From Actinoallomurus spadix (GTDB taxonomy: Bacteria > Actinomycetota > Actinomycetes > Streptosporangiales > Streptosporangiaceae): a stretch of DNA of 64,000 bases. The DNA is taken from the NCBI RefSeq assembly GCF_024055725.1, contig NZ_JAMXMX010000006.1, positions 62,001 through 126,000 on the forward strand. The letters run 5' to 3'. The notes under the pieces are model-generated. The model made no database searches, was not told where the DNA came from, and saw only the letters and a program-made list of their open reading frames with translations. Both the position numbers and the translations under genes were made by a program. This document shows positions 53,227-61,636 of the stretch, piece by piece. Each line of letters starts with the position of its first letter. Positions within the stretch are counted from its first letter, which is position 1.

Positions 53227-53322
53227 TCCGGCACCTCCAACCGCCTCAAACGCTCACGCCTCCCACGTCTATCCCATGGGTCTGACAGTCTGCGTCCGGT
53301 CCGGGAGGAAGGCAAAACGATC

Positions 53323-53503
53323 TGTGGAAGGCGTTGTGGACCACCTGTGCATACACGCCGATCCAGCTGTGCACATCGCCTGTGGACAACCTGTGGATAC
53401 TCGGATCGTGGCCGCGAATAACCGCGTTGACCTGCGGATATTCCATCCACCGCCTGTGGGCGGGAGAAAGTTCGGACGACGGTCATCCACAGGGTCGCCC
53501 ACA
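53323..53503. promoter_or_regulatory. DnaA-box cluster upstream of dnaB
   Basis: In the dnaB-MATE intergenic region: TGTGGACAA (53381-53389, a perfect inverse TTGTCCACA), TGTGGACCA (53335-53343, 8/9), TGTGGATAC (53392-53400, 8/9 of TTATCCACA), TCATCCACA (53483-53491, 8/9), and weaker TGTGGAAGG (53323-53331), TGTGGGCGG (53455-53463) and TCGCCCACA (53495-53503). A DnaA-regulated dnaB promoter or a titration site is possible. Confidence 0.6.
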
Positions 53504-53550
53504 GAATCACGTAAGCGTCAACTCACATTTGCCGGTTACAGTGGCACATC

Positions 53551-54867
53551 ATGACATTCCGGCACCCCCACGACCGGGAGATCCTCCGCCTGGCGGTCCC
53601 CGCGTTCGGCGCACTCGTCGCCGAGCCGCTGTTCCTCCTCACCGACTCGGCGATCGTCGGCCACCTCGGCACCGTCTCGCTCGGGGCGCTGGGAGTCGCC
53701 GGGCAGATCCTCGGCACGCTGGTCAACCTGTGCGTCTTCCTCGCCTACGGAACGACCGCCTCCGTCTCCCGCCAGGTCGGCGCCGGCAACCACCGCGCGG
53801 CCGTACGCCAGGGCGTCGACGGCATCTGGCTCGCCGCCCTCATCGGCGTCGCGCTGATCGTCGCCGGGCGGCCGCTCGTCCCCGTGGTCGTGCGCGCGTT
53901 CGGCGCATCGGCGGTCGTCGCGCCGCAGGCGGAGACGTACGTGCACGTCAGCCTCCTCGGCGTCCCCGGCATGCTGATCGTGCTCGCGGGCACCGGGGTG
54001 CTACGCGGGATGCAGGACACGCGGACGCCGCTGATCGTTTCGGTGGGGATGTTCGCCGTGAACGCCGGGTTGAACGCGCTGTTCGTGCTGGCGCTCGGGT
54101 TCGGCATCGCGGGGTCGGCGTGGGGCACCGTCCTCGCGCAGACCGGCGGGGCCGCCGCGTACGTGGTGATGGTCCTGCGCGGTGCCCGGAGGTACGGCGC
54201 GCCGCTGCGCCCGGACCTGGGCGGCCTGCGGGCGTCGGCGACGGCCGGCGTCGGCCTGCTGATCCGTACGCTCGGACTGCGCGTCGTCCTGGTCGTCGCG
54301 ACGATGGTCGCCGCCCGCCTCGGGGACGCGCAGATCGCCGCGCACCAGATCGCGGCGAACGTCTGGACGCTCACGGCGTTCGCCCTCGACGCCATCGCGA
54401 TCGCCGGCCAGGCCATCACCGGCCGCCAGCTCGGCGCAGGCGACGTCGCCGCCGCCCGCGCCGCGACCCGCCGGATGGTCGAGTGGGGCGTCGCGTGCGG
54501 GGTGGTGTTCGCGCTGGTGCTGCTCGCCGTACGGCCCTGGCTGCCGGACGCGTTCACCGCCGACGCCGACGTGCGGTCCCAGCTCCTCGGCGCCCTGGTG
54601 GTCGTCGCGTTGCTGCAGCCGATCGCGGGGGTGGTCTTCGTCCTCGACGGAGTGCTGATCGGCGCCGGCGACATGACGTACCTCGCGGTGGCGGGCGTGA
54701 TCCAGACGGCGGCGTTCCTGCCGGTGGCGTGGCTCGCGTACGCGCTGGGCGGCGGCCTGGTGTCGCTGTGGCTGGCAATGGGCGTCTGGATGGCCGCGCG
54801 GCTGGTCACGCTCGGCCTGCGCGCCCGTACGGACGCCTGGTCGGTGGCCGGCGCCGTGCGCGGCTGA
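53551..54867 (+). CDS. MATE family efflux transporter (DinF-like)
   Basis: 438 aa, about twelve membrane segments in two halves (LAVPAFGALVAEPLFLLTDSAIVGHLG; and IRTLGLRVVLVVATMVAARLG). Na+/H+-coupled multidrug export. TACAGT lies 8 nt before ATG 53551 with no Shine-Dalgarno. This MATE gene next to dnaB is a common actinobacterial linkage. Confidence 0.94.
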   Translation: MTFRHPHDREILRLAVPAFGALVAEPLFLLTDSAIVGHLGTVSLGALGVAGQILGTLVNLCVFLAYGTTASVSRQVGAGNHRAAVRQGVDGIWLAALIGVALIVAGRPLVPVVVRAFGASAVVAPQAETYVHVSLLGVPGMLIVLAGTGVLRGMQDTRTPLIVSVGMFAVNAGLNALFVLALGFGIAGSAWGTVLAQTGGAAAYVVMVLRGARRYGAPLRPDLGGLRASATAGVGLLIRTLGLRVVLVVATMVAARLGDAQIAAHQIAANVWTLTAFALDAIAIAGQAITGRQLGAGDVAAARAATRRMVEWGVACGVVFALVLLAVRPWLPDAFTADADVRSQLLGALVVVALLQPIAGVVFVLDGVLIGAGDMTYLAVAGVIQTAAFLPVAWLAYALGGGLVSLWLAMGVWMAARLVTLGLRARTDAWSVAGAVRG

Positions 54868-54893
54868 GGCTGGAGGAACGCCGTCCCTCCGGA

Positions 54894-55580
54894 TCAGTCC
54901 GTGATGTCCCACCGTACGGCGATGGCGGCGAACGCGAGGGCGACCACCGTCCAGCCGGTCAGGAACGGCGTCCCTGGTCCGCCATTCGGGCCGAAGGCCG
55001 CGAGCCCGCTGGTGAACGGGCCGTGGTACCGCGTCAGCGGGACCATCGCCTCGACGAGGGCACCGACCGGCAGGATGACGAACGCCGTCGCGGCGTTGCG
55101 CACGATGGCGCCGAGCGCGACCCCGAACAGCCCCAGGAGCACCACTCCTCCGATCGTGAACGCGTACAACCGGGCGAGGTCGGCGAGGTGCCCGGTGCGC
55201 ATGGCCGGTCCGCCGTGCCGCGCCACCGCGGTGCCCAGCCAGAACGTCTGCGACACGGCTGCGGCGAGCGCGGCCACCATCGCCAGGGACGCCGCCTTGG
55301 CCGTCAGGACCCGGAACCGTCCAGGCGTCGTCAAGACAACCGGGACGATCGTCCGGAACCGGTGCTCGTGGGTGGCCGCCATCACGCCCAGCAGCAGCAT
55401 CGGATAGCCGGTCAGCTCTCCGGCGGACGGGCCGAGACCGGCCCAGGCCGCTGCGGGATCACCCTGCATGCCGATGACGAGCAGGGCAAAGAACTGGGCG
55501 AGACCGACCGCGAGCAGTGTCAGCCAGGGGCCGGGCGTCGTCCGCAGGGAGTACAGCTCGGCCCGCATCATCCGGATCAC
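54894..55580 (-). CDS. ABC transporter permease
   Basis: 228 aa with six membrane helices (PWLTLLAVGLAQFFALLVIG; LTGYPMLLLGVMAATHEHRFRTIVPVVL; and others). GTG 55580 overlaps the stop of the ATPase gene (GTGA). Forms an exporter with it; substrate unknown. Confidence 0.88.
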   Translation of the reverse strand: MIRMMRAELYSLRTTPGPWLTLLAVGLAQFFALLVIGMQGDPAAAWAGLGPSAGELTGYPMLLLGVMAATHEHRFRTIVPVVLTTPGRFRVLTAKAASLAMVAALAAAVSQTFWLGTAVARHGGPAMRTGHLADLARLYAFTIGGVVLLGLFGVALGAIVRNAATAFVILPVGALVEAMVPLTRYHGPFTSGLAAFGPNGGPGTPFLTGWTVVALAFAAIAVRWDITD

Positions 55581-56482
55581 GGTGCCTCCCCGAGGCCGCC
55601 CGCGCCGGTGAGCCGGAAGAAGACCTCCTCCAGGCCCGGGGCGTCCTCACGTAGCTCGAACAGCGGGATCCGGTGCTCGGCGGACAGCAGGCCGACGTAC
55701 TCCGACCACCCCAGCGGTCCTTCCAGGCGGTCGTGCCCGGTCATCCGCACGGTCGCTCCGGCCGCGGTCATCAGGCCGGCGAGCCGTTCGGCCTGCGGCG
55801 AGCGTACGTGGAGCCGCCCGGACGCCCGCGCCCGCAACGCATCGAGCGAACCGGCGGCGACCAGGCGCCCCCGGGCGACGATGACCACCTGGTCGACGGT
55901 GTGCTCCACCTCCGCCAACTGGTGGCTGGACACCAGCACCGTACGTCCCTCCGCGGCCTGTGCCCGCAGGAACCCGCGCAGCCAGTGGATGCCCTCCGGA
56001 TCGAGCCCGTTGGCCGGCTCGTCCAGCACGAGCACTCCCGGATCACCGAGCAGCGCCCCGGCGAGCGCGAGCCGCTGCCGCATGCCGAGAGAGAAGCCTC
56101 CGGCGCGCCGGTCGGCGGCGCCGGTGAGGCCGACGAGCTCGAGGACCGTGTCGACCCGGCGGGGTCCGACGCCGATGCGCAGGCCCAGCATCCGCAGGTG
56201 ACGGCGCGCGGTGCGGCGGGGGTGGGCGGTCATCGTCTCGATCACCGCGCCGATCACGCGCGCCGGGTCGGGCAGGTCACGATACGGGCGGCCGTACACC
56301 AGCGCCTGGCCGGACGTCGGCCTGACCAGGCCGAGCAGCATCCGGAGAGTGGTCGTCTTGCCTGCTCCGTTCGGTCCCAGGAAGCCGACCAGTGAGCCCT
56401 CCTCGACGGTGAATCCCAGTCCGTCGACGACACGCCGGTCGCGGTACCGCTTGGTGAGTCCTTCGATCGCGATCGCCACCAC
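55577..56482 (-). CDS. ABC transporter ATP-binding protein
   Basis: 301 aa. Walker A GPNGAGKTTT, signature FSLGMRQRLALAG, Walker B VLVLDEPANGLDPEG, H-loop VSSHQLAEVEHT. Bacitracin/lantibiotic-type two-gene exporter. Start GTG 56482 (GTG GTG GCG); the -10 box ends 8 nt upstream, so the mRNA would be leaderless. Confidence 0.94.
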   Translation of the reverse strand: MVAIAIEGLTKRYRDRRVVDGLGFTVEEGSLVGFLGPNGAGKTTTLRMLLGLVRPTSGQALVYGRPYRDLPDPARVIGAVIETMTAHPRRTARRHLRMLGLRIGVGPRRVDTVLELVGLTGAADRRAGGFSLGMRQRLALAGALLGDPGVLVLDEPANGLDPEGIHWLRGFLRAQAAEGRTVLVSSHQLAEVEHTVDQVVIVARGRLVAAGSLDALRARASGRLHVRSPQAERLAGLMTAAGATVRMTGHDRLEGPLGWSEYVGLLSAEHRIPLFELREDAPGLEEVFFRLTGAGGLGEAP

Positions 56483-56489
56483 CGGATAA

Positions 56490-56518
56490 TAGATAACGGT
56501 TAGCTAAAAAGCCGTCAA
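56490..56518 (-). promoter_or_regulatory. promoter of the ABC exporter operon
   Basis: Minus strand TTGACG (rc of 56513-56518), 17-bp spacer with TTAGCTAA, TATCTA (rc of 56490-56495). The predicted start of transcription coincides with the GTG start codon. Confidence 0.7.
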
Positions 56519-56666
56519 GCCGGAAGGCACAGCCGCATTAGCGTGGGACACGAGGACTTCGGGGACGAGATGTGCACGTTGTGGTGACGCACACCTCGCC
56601 AGGAGGTCCTCCCTGATTCAAGCCCATCCAGCCGTGTCGCGTTACCAACGTCCGTGGTCAGTACAT

Positions 56667-57302
56667 CTAGTCCGCGCGGTCCGGGTCGGCCTTCGTCACG
56701 GCCAGGTGGGCGCGCATGCCGTCCAGCATCCGCTGCAGGCCGTACTCGAACAGGGCGTCCTGATCCAGTACGGCGGCTCCGCCGGCGGCGAGGATGGGGA
56801 AGTCCGCCGGGTCGAACGTGAGCAGCGGGTCGTCCTCGCGTTCGGAGACACGCTGCTCGTCGAGCACGAAGCCGCTCACGTAGTGCCCGAGGACGAGAAC
56901 CGCCCGTACGGCGTCGGCAGGCGCGAATCCGGCCTCCACCAGCATGCTCAGCGTGCGTTCGATGTCCGGCCAGGCCTCACGCACCGGCCGGTTGCCCGCG
57001 GCGAGCCGTGCGCCGTCGCGGTGCTTGAGCATCCCACGGCGGAGCGTCCGCATCCCCTCGGCGAGCCACTCGTCCCATGCCTGGCCGGTCTTGGGCGTGC
57101 CCTCGAGGCTCACGCCGGCTTCTTCTCTGGCGAAGACGGCCAGGTGATCCAGCAGGTCCTGCTTGTTCGTGAAATGCCAGTACAGCGCGGGTGCCTGGAC
57201 GCCGAGCTCCTTGGCCAGCCGCCGCAGCGACAGGCCGTCGAGTCCGACCTCGTCGAGCAGGCGCAGGGCCGTACGGAGCACGGTCTCGCGTTCGAGCGCC
57301 AT
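56667..57302 (-). CDS. TetR family regulator (TetR_C_1 type)
   Basis: 211 aa. Helix-turn-helix RETVLRTALRLLDEVGLDGLSLRRLAKELGVQAPALYWHF; TetR_C_1-like ligand domain. ATG 57302 with GGAGG; an earlier ATG at 57326 would lie within the operator region. Divergent from the monooxygenase and separated by three identical-type operators. Confidence 0.93.
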   Translation of the reverse strand: MALERETVLRTALRLLDEVGLDGLSLRRLAKELGVQAPALYWHFTNKQDLLDHLAVFAREEAGVSLEGTPKTGQAWDEWLAEGMRTLRRGMLKHRDGARLAAGNRPVREAWPDIERTLSMLVEAGFAPADAVRAVLVLGHYVSGFVLDEQRVSEREDDPLLTFDPADFPILAAGGAAVLDQDALFEYGLQRMLDGMRAHLAVTKADPDRAD

Positions 57303-57326
57303 CGGGACCTCCTTCCCTGTTGACAA

Positions 57327-57379
57327 CTTAACAGCGTTAAGGTCATGCTTAACACCGTTAAGTACTTAACGACGTTAAG
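57327..57379. promoter_or_regulatory. three TetR operators CTTAAC-N3-GTTAAG
   Basis: Perfect dyads at 57327-57341, 57348-57362 and 57365-57379, centres 21 and 17 bp apart. A consensus TTGACA (57320-57325) is just left of the first on the plus strand. The third dyad reaches the Shine-Dalgarno of the monooxygenase. Confidence 0.88.
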
Positions 57380-57388
57380 GAGAGACCG

Positions 57389-58906
57389 ATGTCGTACGAC
57401 GTGGCGATCGTCGGAGGCGGGCCGGTGGGCCTGTTCCTCGCCTGTGAGCTCCGGCTCCACGGGGTCCGGACCGTCGTCCTGGAACGACGGACCGAGATCG
57501 ACCAGACCATCAAGGCGGGCGGTGTCACCGGGCGAGGAGCCGACATCCTCGCCCGCAGGAACGTCGTCGACCTGCTGGGCGACCTGCCCGACGCCGGTCT
57601 GATGCGCCCCAGACCGGTCGGCGACGGGAGCGTCCCAGGGGCCGCCAGGAGCAAGGCGCCTGTCGTGGGGCACTTCGCCGGGCTGTGGATTCTGCGCGGC
57701 GGCGCGCACTCAGGGGGCGCGCGCTCGGGCGGCGCGCCGCTTCTCGTACCGCAGCAGGTGCTCGAGAGCGCTCTGGAGAAGCACGCCACCGAGGTGGGCG
57801 CCGTCGTACGGCGCGGCCACGCCCTCACCCGCCTCGACCAGGACGACCACGGCGTCGTGCTCACCGTCGAGGGGCCCGAAGGCCCGTACGAGCTTCGCGC
57901 CGGCTGGCTCGTCGGCTGCGACGGAGGCCGCAGCGCCATCCGAAAGATGACCGGAATCGCCTTCCCCGGTCTCGACGGGGTGACCACCGGCTATCAGGCT
58001 CTCGCCGAGTTCGACGACCCCGACTTCTTCCCGTTCGGCTGGCACCGGACGGCGCACGGGATGATGGCTCGCGGTCCCCTGCGGGAGCGGGTGCTGACCG
58101 TCGAGTTCGACGGACCCCCCGTCGACCGGTCCGCGCCGGTCAGCCGGGAGGAGCTGCAGGCATCCGTGCGACGGCAGTCCGGCACCGAGGTCACGATCAC
58201 CACCGTCCACACCGCCACGAGGTTCACCGACAACACGCGACAGGCCGATACCTACCGCATCGGGCGGGTCCTGCTGGCCGGCGACGCCGCCCATGTGCAC
58301 CCGCCGTTCGGCGGACAGGGGCTCGCCCTCGGCCTCGGCGACGCCGTCAACCTCGGCTGGAAGCTCGCCGCCGAGGTCGCCGGATGGGCTCCGGACGGGC
58401 TCCTCGACACCTACCTGACCGAACGCCACCCGGCCGCGGCGCGCGTCCTGCACACCACGCGCGCCCAGGTGGCGCTGATGGCACCGGGGCCGCGGGTCGA
58501 CGCGCTGCGCGACGTCTTCGCCGCCCTCGCCGAGACAGACGAGGCGAATCGCCTGCTCACCGACCTGATGAGCGACCGCGACCTCCGGTACGAGGTGGAC
58601 GTCGAACACCGCCTCGCCGGACGCTACTGCCCGGACCTGCCCCTGACGGTCCACGGCACGGCGACGAGCGTGGCGGCGCTGTCGCCGAGTGGCCGCCCGT
58701 TGCTGCTCGACCTCGATGACCACACCGGCGTACGGGACGCGGTGCGGCCGTGGGCCGACCGCATCGAGGTCGTGAGGGCGCGGTCGGACGACGCTCCGGC
58801 CGCCGCGATGCTCGTACGGCCCGACGGGTACGTGGCCTGGGCCGGTGAGGATGTCGGTGGCCTGCGGGAGGCTTGTGCCCGGTGGTTCGGAGCACCGCGC
58901 GAGTGA
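57389..58906 (+). CDS. FAD-dependent aromatic/rifampicin-type monooxygenase
   Basis: 505 aa. GGGPVGLFLACELRLHGVRTVVLER (FAD), GCDGGRSAIRK and GDAAHVHPPFGGQGLALG (FAD/NADPH) define class A flavoprotein hydroxylases; a thioredoxin-like C-terminal domain follows. Related to aromatic hydroxylases and rifampicin-inactivating Rox. RBS AAGGAG. Under the divergent TetR; inducible resistance or catabolism is plausible. A 3x GG-A-x-S/H-like short repeat (GGAHSGGARSGGAP) sits in the FAD domain. Confidence 0.92.
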   Translation: MSYDVAIVGGGPVGLFLACELRLHGVRTVVLERRTEIDQTIKAGGVTGRGADILARRNVVDLLGDLPDAGLMRPRPVGDGSVPGAARSKAPVVGHFAGLWILRGGAHSGGARSGGAPLLVPQQVLESALEKHATEVGAVVRRGHALTRLDQDDHGVVLTVEGPEGPYELRAGWLVGCDGGRSAIRKMTGIAFPGLDGVTTGYQALAEFDDPDFFPFGWHRTAHGMMARGPLRERVLTVEFDGPPVDRSAPVSREELQASVRRQSGTEVTITTVHTATRFTDNTRQADTYRIGRVLLAGDAAHVHPPFGGQGLALGLGDAVNLGWKLAAEVAGWAPDGLLDTYLTERHPAAARVLHTTRAQVALMAPGPRVDALRDVFAALAETDEANRLLTDLMSDRDLRYEVDVEHRLAGRYCPDLPLTVHGTATSVAALSPSGRPLLLDLDDHTGVRDAVRPWADRIEVVRARSDDAPAAAMLVRPDGYVAWAGEDVGGLREACARWFGAPRE

Positions 58907-58971
58907 TCAGGACACCGCGAGTAATCGATGCGGCGGAAATCCGTTCCCCTGTCGGTCGAGGGCGCTAGACT

Positions 58972-58987
58972 TCGAACATGTGTTCTA
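58972..58987. promoter_or_regulatory. LexA (SOS) box over a leaderless start
   Basis: TCGAACATGTGTTCTA matches the actinobacterial SOS box TCGAAC-N4-GTTCGA at 11 of 12 defined positions. TAGACT (58966-58971) lies directly before it and the ATG (58978) is inside the box spacer, so LexA would block both transcription and start-site access. Confidence 0.78.
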
Positions 58988-59166
58988 CACAAGGGGAGCG
59001 CCTGGCGCGCCTCACCCGAGCGATCGACGACCTGGCGGCCGAGGGCCTCGGCGGCCTTCCGCCGGACGCGTGGGCGGAGCGAGTGGCCGGCATCTGGGCC
59101 CTCGTCGAGGGCATCGACCCCGAGCTCGCCCGCCGTCGCGCCTGCTATTCCACTCTGGAGTCCTAG
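58978..59166 (+). CDS. SOS-type micro-gene, DUF222/13E12 N-terminal-like, 62 aa
   Basis: RLARLTRAIDDLAAEGLGGLPPDAWAERVAGIWALVEGIDPELARRRACY resembles the N-terminal helices of the DUF222/13E12 HNH protein family, whose mycobacterial members are known SOS genes, but the endonuclease part is absent. TAGACT is 6 nt before the ATG: leaderless. Either a minimal stand-alone version or a relic kept under LexA control. Confidence 0.62.
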   Translation: MCSTQGERLARLTRAIDDLAAEGLGGLPPDAWAERVAGIWALVEGIDPELARRRACYSTLES

Positions 59167-59229
59167 ACGACGTCCGTGTGGTGGACGCCGCCACCGCGGC
59201 GCCCACCACACGAAGACCTGGCGGCCCGG

Positions 59230-60048
59230 TCACCTCCCATGGCCACGCAGCCGGCGGTGGCGGTGCGACGTGAGGCGGCGGCGCTCGTCGGACGGCGGGT
59301 CATCGTCGAGCCCGGGAGGCAGGTGCGGGCCTCCCCCGGGAGGCGGGTGCGGGTCACGCCCGGGAGGCGGACCGCCGTGGTGCGCGTCCTCCAGAACCCG
59401 TTCCACCTCCGTCCGCAGGCGCGGCAGCCGCCGGTAGAGCACGTCACCCGGACAGTCGGTGTCGTTGTAGTCGCGGTGACCGACGATCGCCACGGCCGGG
59501 TCGAGCCGGTAGGCCGCGCACAGCCACGCGCAGACGTCGACCAGGGAGTCCCACAACCTGCCGGGCACGTCATCCTCGAGGTACGTGCCCTCGTTCTCGA
59601 TGCCGATCGTGTGGTCGTTGTGGCGCAGCGACTGGGCGCCGACGACGAGCCGGCCCTGCCGGATCGCCGGCAGGGAGCCCGCCCGGCCCTCCATGACATG
59701 GCCACCACGACTGATCGTCAACTGTTCCCCGATGTCATCCCAGCCCTGGTTCCTCATGTGGTCGCGCTGGATCGCCCGCGACAGCGAGAACGCGTGCCGG
59801 CGGGACAGGTCGGACACGTTGGGTGTGGCGGTGTGGTGCACGATGATGTGGTCCGGTGGACGGTCGAGCACCCGCGGTGGCCGTCTCGACGGCACCGCGC
59901 CCCATTCCCGGCGCGTGTAGATCCTCGGCATCGCGTCGGCGTTCGCCCACATCATTCCGCCGGCCATCATGACATCGGCGGCCACGACGCCCAGCATCCC
60001 CCGCAGCACATCCCGGCGCAGCGTCCCCTCACGCACGATCGCGGCCAC
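59230..60048 (-). CDS. peptidoglycan recognition-type N-acetylmuramoyl-L-alanine amidase
   Basis: 272 aa. Twin-arginine-like signal (LRRDVLRGMLGVVAADVMMAGG). PGRP/amidase_2 domain with zinc ligands in IIVHHTATPN and VGHRDYNDTDCPGDVLY, plus RREWGA. A Pro/Gly/His-rich tail with the repeated PPGxxPHxPPG unit follows (about 225-255). Secreted wall hydrolase. Start ATG 60048. Confidence 0.9.
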   Translation of the reverse strand: MAAIVREGTLRRDVLRGMLGVVAADVMMAGGMMWANADAMPRIYTRREWGAVPSRRPPRVLDRPPDHIIVHHTATPNVSDLSRRHAFSLSRAIQRDHMRNQGWDDIGEQLTISRGGHVMEGRAGSLPAIRQGRLVVGAQSLRHNDHTIGIENEGTYLEDDVPGRLWDSLVDVCAWLCAAYRLDPAVAIVGHRDYNDTDCPGDVLYRRLPRLRTEVERVLEDAHHGGPPPGRDPHPPPGGGPHLPPGLDDDPPSDERRRLTSHRHRRLRGHGR

Positions 60049-60129
60049 CCCCCGTGGACGACTGATCGCTTAGCGTAGTGATCGCGACGCGGAAAGCGAG
60101 GAGGCCGGATCGGGCGTTTCACGTAGCTC

Positions 60130-60183
60130 GCCCGGGAACGCGAAAATGCCAGGTTCCCGCGCCCGCGCCCGGGAACGCGAAAA
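60130..60183. repeat. 17-bp direct repeat next to the rplI terminator
   Basis: GCCCGGGAACGCGAAAA occurs at 60130-60146 and exactly again at 60167-60183 (37 bp apart). Between them lies GGTTCCCG, which can pair with the CGGGAAC of either copy. The second copy abuts the terminator stem. Confidence 0.85.
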
Positions 60184-60209
60184 GGCCGGGCCCCGCGGGG
60201 GCCCGGCCT
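60183..60209 (-). terminator. rho-independent terminator of the rpsF-ssb-rpsR-rplI operon
   Basis: aggccgggcccc (60183-60194) pairs perfectly with 60198-60209 (12 bp, 3-nt loop); on the minus strand a TTTT tract follows at once. It starts 22 nt after the rplI stop. Confidence 0.92.
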
Positions 60210-60230
60210 CTCACGTGCGCTGAACTCGGG

Positions 60231-60677
60231 TCAGCCGGCGAGGACCTCGAGCGAGATCTTGGCGCTCACCTCGGGGTGGAGGCGGACCGCGACCTCGTGA
60301 GAACCGACCGTCTTGATCGGGTTCTTCACCTCAATGCGGCGCTTGTCGAGCTCCGGACCGCCGGACGCCTTCACGGCGCCGGCGATGTCGGCCGGGGTGA
60401 CCGCACCGAACAGCCGGCCGCTGTCACCGGCGCGCGTCCGCAGCCGGACCTTGAGCTTCTGCAGGTCCTTGCTGATCGCCTCGGCCTGCTCGACGCTGGC
60501 GATCTCGCGGGCCGCGCGGGCCTTGCGGATCGAGTCGATCTGCTTCTCCGCGCCGCGCGTCCACTGGATCGCGAAGCCGCGCGGGATCAGGTAGTTGCGG
60601 CCGTAGCCGTCCTTGACCTCGACGACCTCGCCCGGGGCGCCGAGACCGGCGACCTGCTGAGTCAGGATGAGCTTCAT
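60231..60677 (-). CDS. rplI: 50S ribosomal protein L9
   Basis: 148 aa. [36 protein letters not shown] is the L9 signature; coiled middle and C-terminal domain as usual. Last gene of the rpsF operon. Confidence 0.98.
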   Translation of the reverse strand: MKLILTQQVAGLGAPGEVVEVKDGYGRNYLIPRGFAIQWTRGAEKQIDSIRKARAAREIASVEQAEAISKDLQKLKVRLRTRAGDSGRLFGAVTPADIAGAVKASGGPELDKRRIEVKNPIKTVGSHEVAVRLHPEVSAKISLEVLAG

Positions 60678-60694
60678 GAAGAGTGACTCCTTTC

Positions 60695-60931
60695 TCAGCG
60701 AGCCGTGCTGGTGTACGGCAGCAGCGCCATCTCGCGGGCGTTCTTGATCGCGGTGGCGACGTCACGCTGGTGCTGGGTGCAGTTACCCGTCACCCGGCGC
60801 GCGCGAATCTTGCCGCGGTCGGAGATGAACTTGCGCAGCAGCGCCGTGTCCTTGTAGTCGACGTAGGAGAGCTTCTCCTGGCAGAACAGGCAAACCTTCT
60901 TCTTCGGCTTGCGAGGTGCCGGTTTCGCCAT
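60695..60931 (-). CDS. rpsR: 30S ribosomal protein S18 (zinc type)
   Basis: 78 aa. [19 protein letters not shown] with a CxxC, a further Cys in GNCTQHQ: the C+ zinc-binding form. A zinc-free paralogue elsewhere under Zur control would be expected in actinomycetes. Between ssb and rplI. Confidence 0.98.
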   Translation of the reverse strand: MAKPAPRKPKKKVCLFCQEKLSYVDYKDTALLRKFISDRGKIRARRVTGNCTQHQRDVATAIKNAREMALLPYTSTAR

Positions 60932-61005
60932 CGTGGTGCTCCTTAGAAGAGAGCCCCGCTCACGCGGGAATGGTCGGTCGGATGATCAGTGATGCCCGTA
61001 CGGGC

Positions 61006-61584
61006 CTAGAACGGCGGGTCGTCGGAGAAGCCGCCGCCCCCGGTCGCCCAGGGGTCGTCGGCCGGCGCGTTGCCGCCTCCGCCGAAGCCGCCGCCGCCCG
61101 ATCCGCCCTGACCGCCACCGAAGTTGCCGCCCTGGCCGCCGCCGTAGCCGCCCTGGCCACCGCCGCCGCCGAAGCCGCCGCCTCCACCGCCGCCGAAGCC
61201 GCCTCCGCCGCCCGAGCGCTGGGACTTGTTCACCTTGGCGGTGGCGTTCCGCAGCGACGGGCCGACCTCGTCGGCCTCGAGCTCGAAGACGGTGCGCTTC
61301 TCACCCTCGCGGGTCTCGTACGACCGCTGCTTCAGGCGGCCCTGGACGATGACCCGCATGCCGCGCTGGAGGCTCTCGGCGACGTTCTCGGCCGCCTGCC
61401 GCCAGACGTTGCAGGTGAGAAAGAGGCTCTCGCCGTCCTTCCACTCACCGGACTGCTGGTCCCGGAAGCGAGGGGTGGAGGCCACGCGGAAGGTCGCGAC
61501 CGGCTGCCCGTTCGGGGTGAAGCGCAGTTCGGGGTCGGCGACCAGGTTGCCGACGATCGTGATCTGGGTGTCGCCTGCTGCCAT
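61006..61584 (-). CDS. ssb: single-stranded DNA-binding protein
   Basis: 192 aa. OB fold ([48 protein letters not shown]), a Gly-rich linker of about 55 residues and the protein-interaction tip DDPPF. Second gene of the operon. Confidence 0.98.
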   Translation of the reverse strand: MAAGDTQITIVGNLVADPELRFTPNGQPVATFRVASTPRFRDQQSGEWKDGESLFLTCNVWRQAAENVAESLQRGMRVIVQGRLKQRSYETREGEKRTVFELEADEVGPSLRNATAKVNKSQRSGGGGGFGGGGGGGFGGGGGQGGYGGGQGGNFGGGQGGSGGGGFGGGGNAPADDPWATGGGGFSDDPPF

Positions 61585-61636
61585 GCGGCTCTCCGGTTAC
61601 AGATCGGTACGTGTCGTGGGGCTGACCGGGGAACGG

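Noticed and set aside
53318-53505. chromosomal origin of replication
   Set aside because: DnaA boxes are present but dnaA, dnaN and an AT-rich unwinding element are not; called a DnaA-box cluster only.
53334-56201. 955-codon plus-strand open frame
   Set aside because: Runs out of frame through the MATE gene and antisense to the ABC genes; composition is that of a GC-rich shadow frame.
60116-60124. second parS site (GTTTCACGT)
   Set aside because: Only the left half matches; the right half AGCTC does not.
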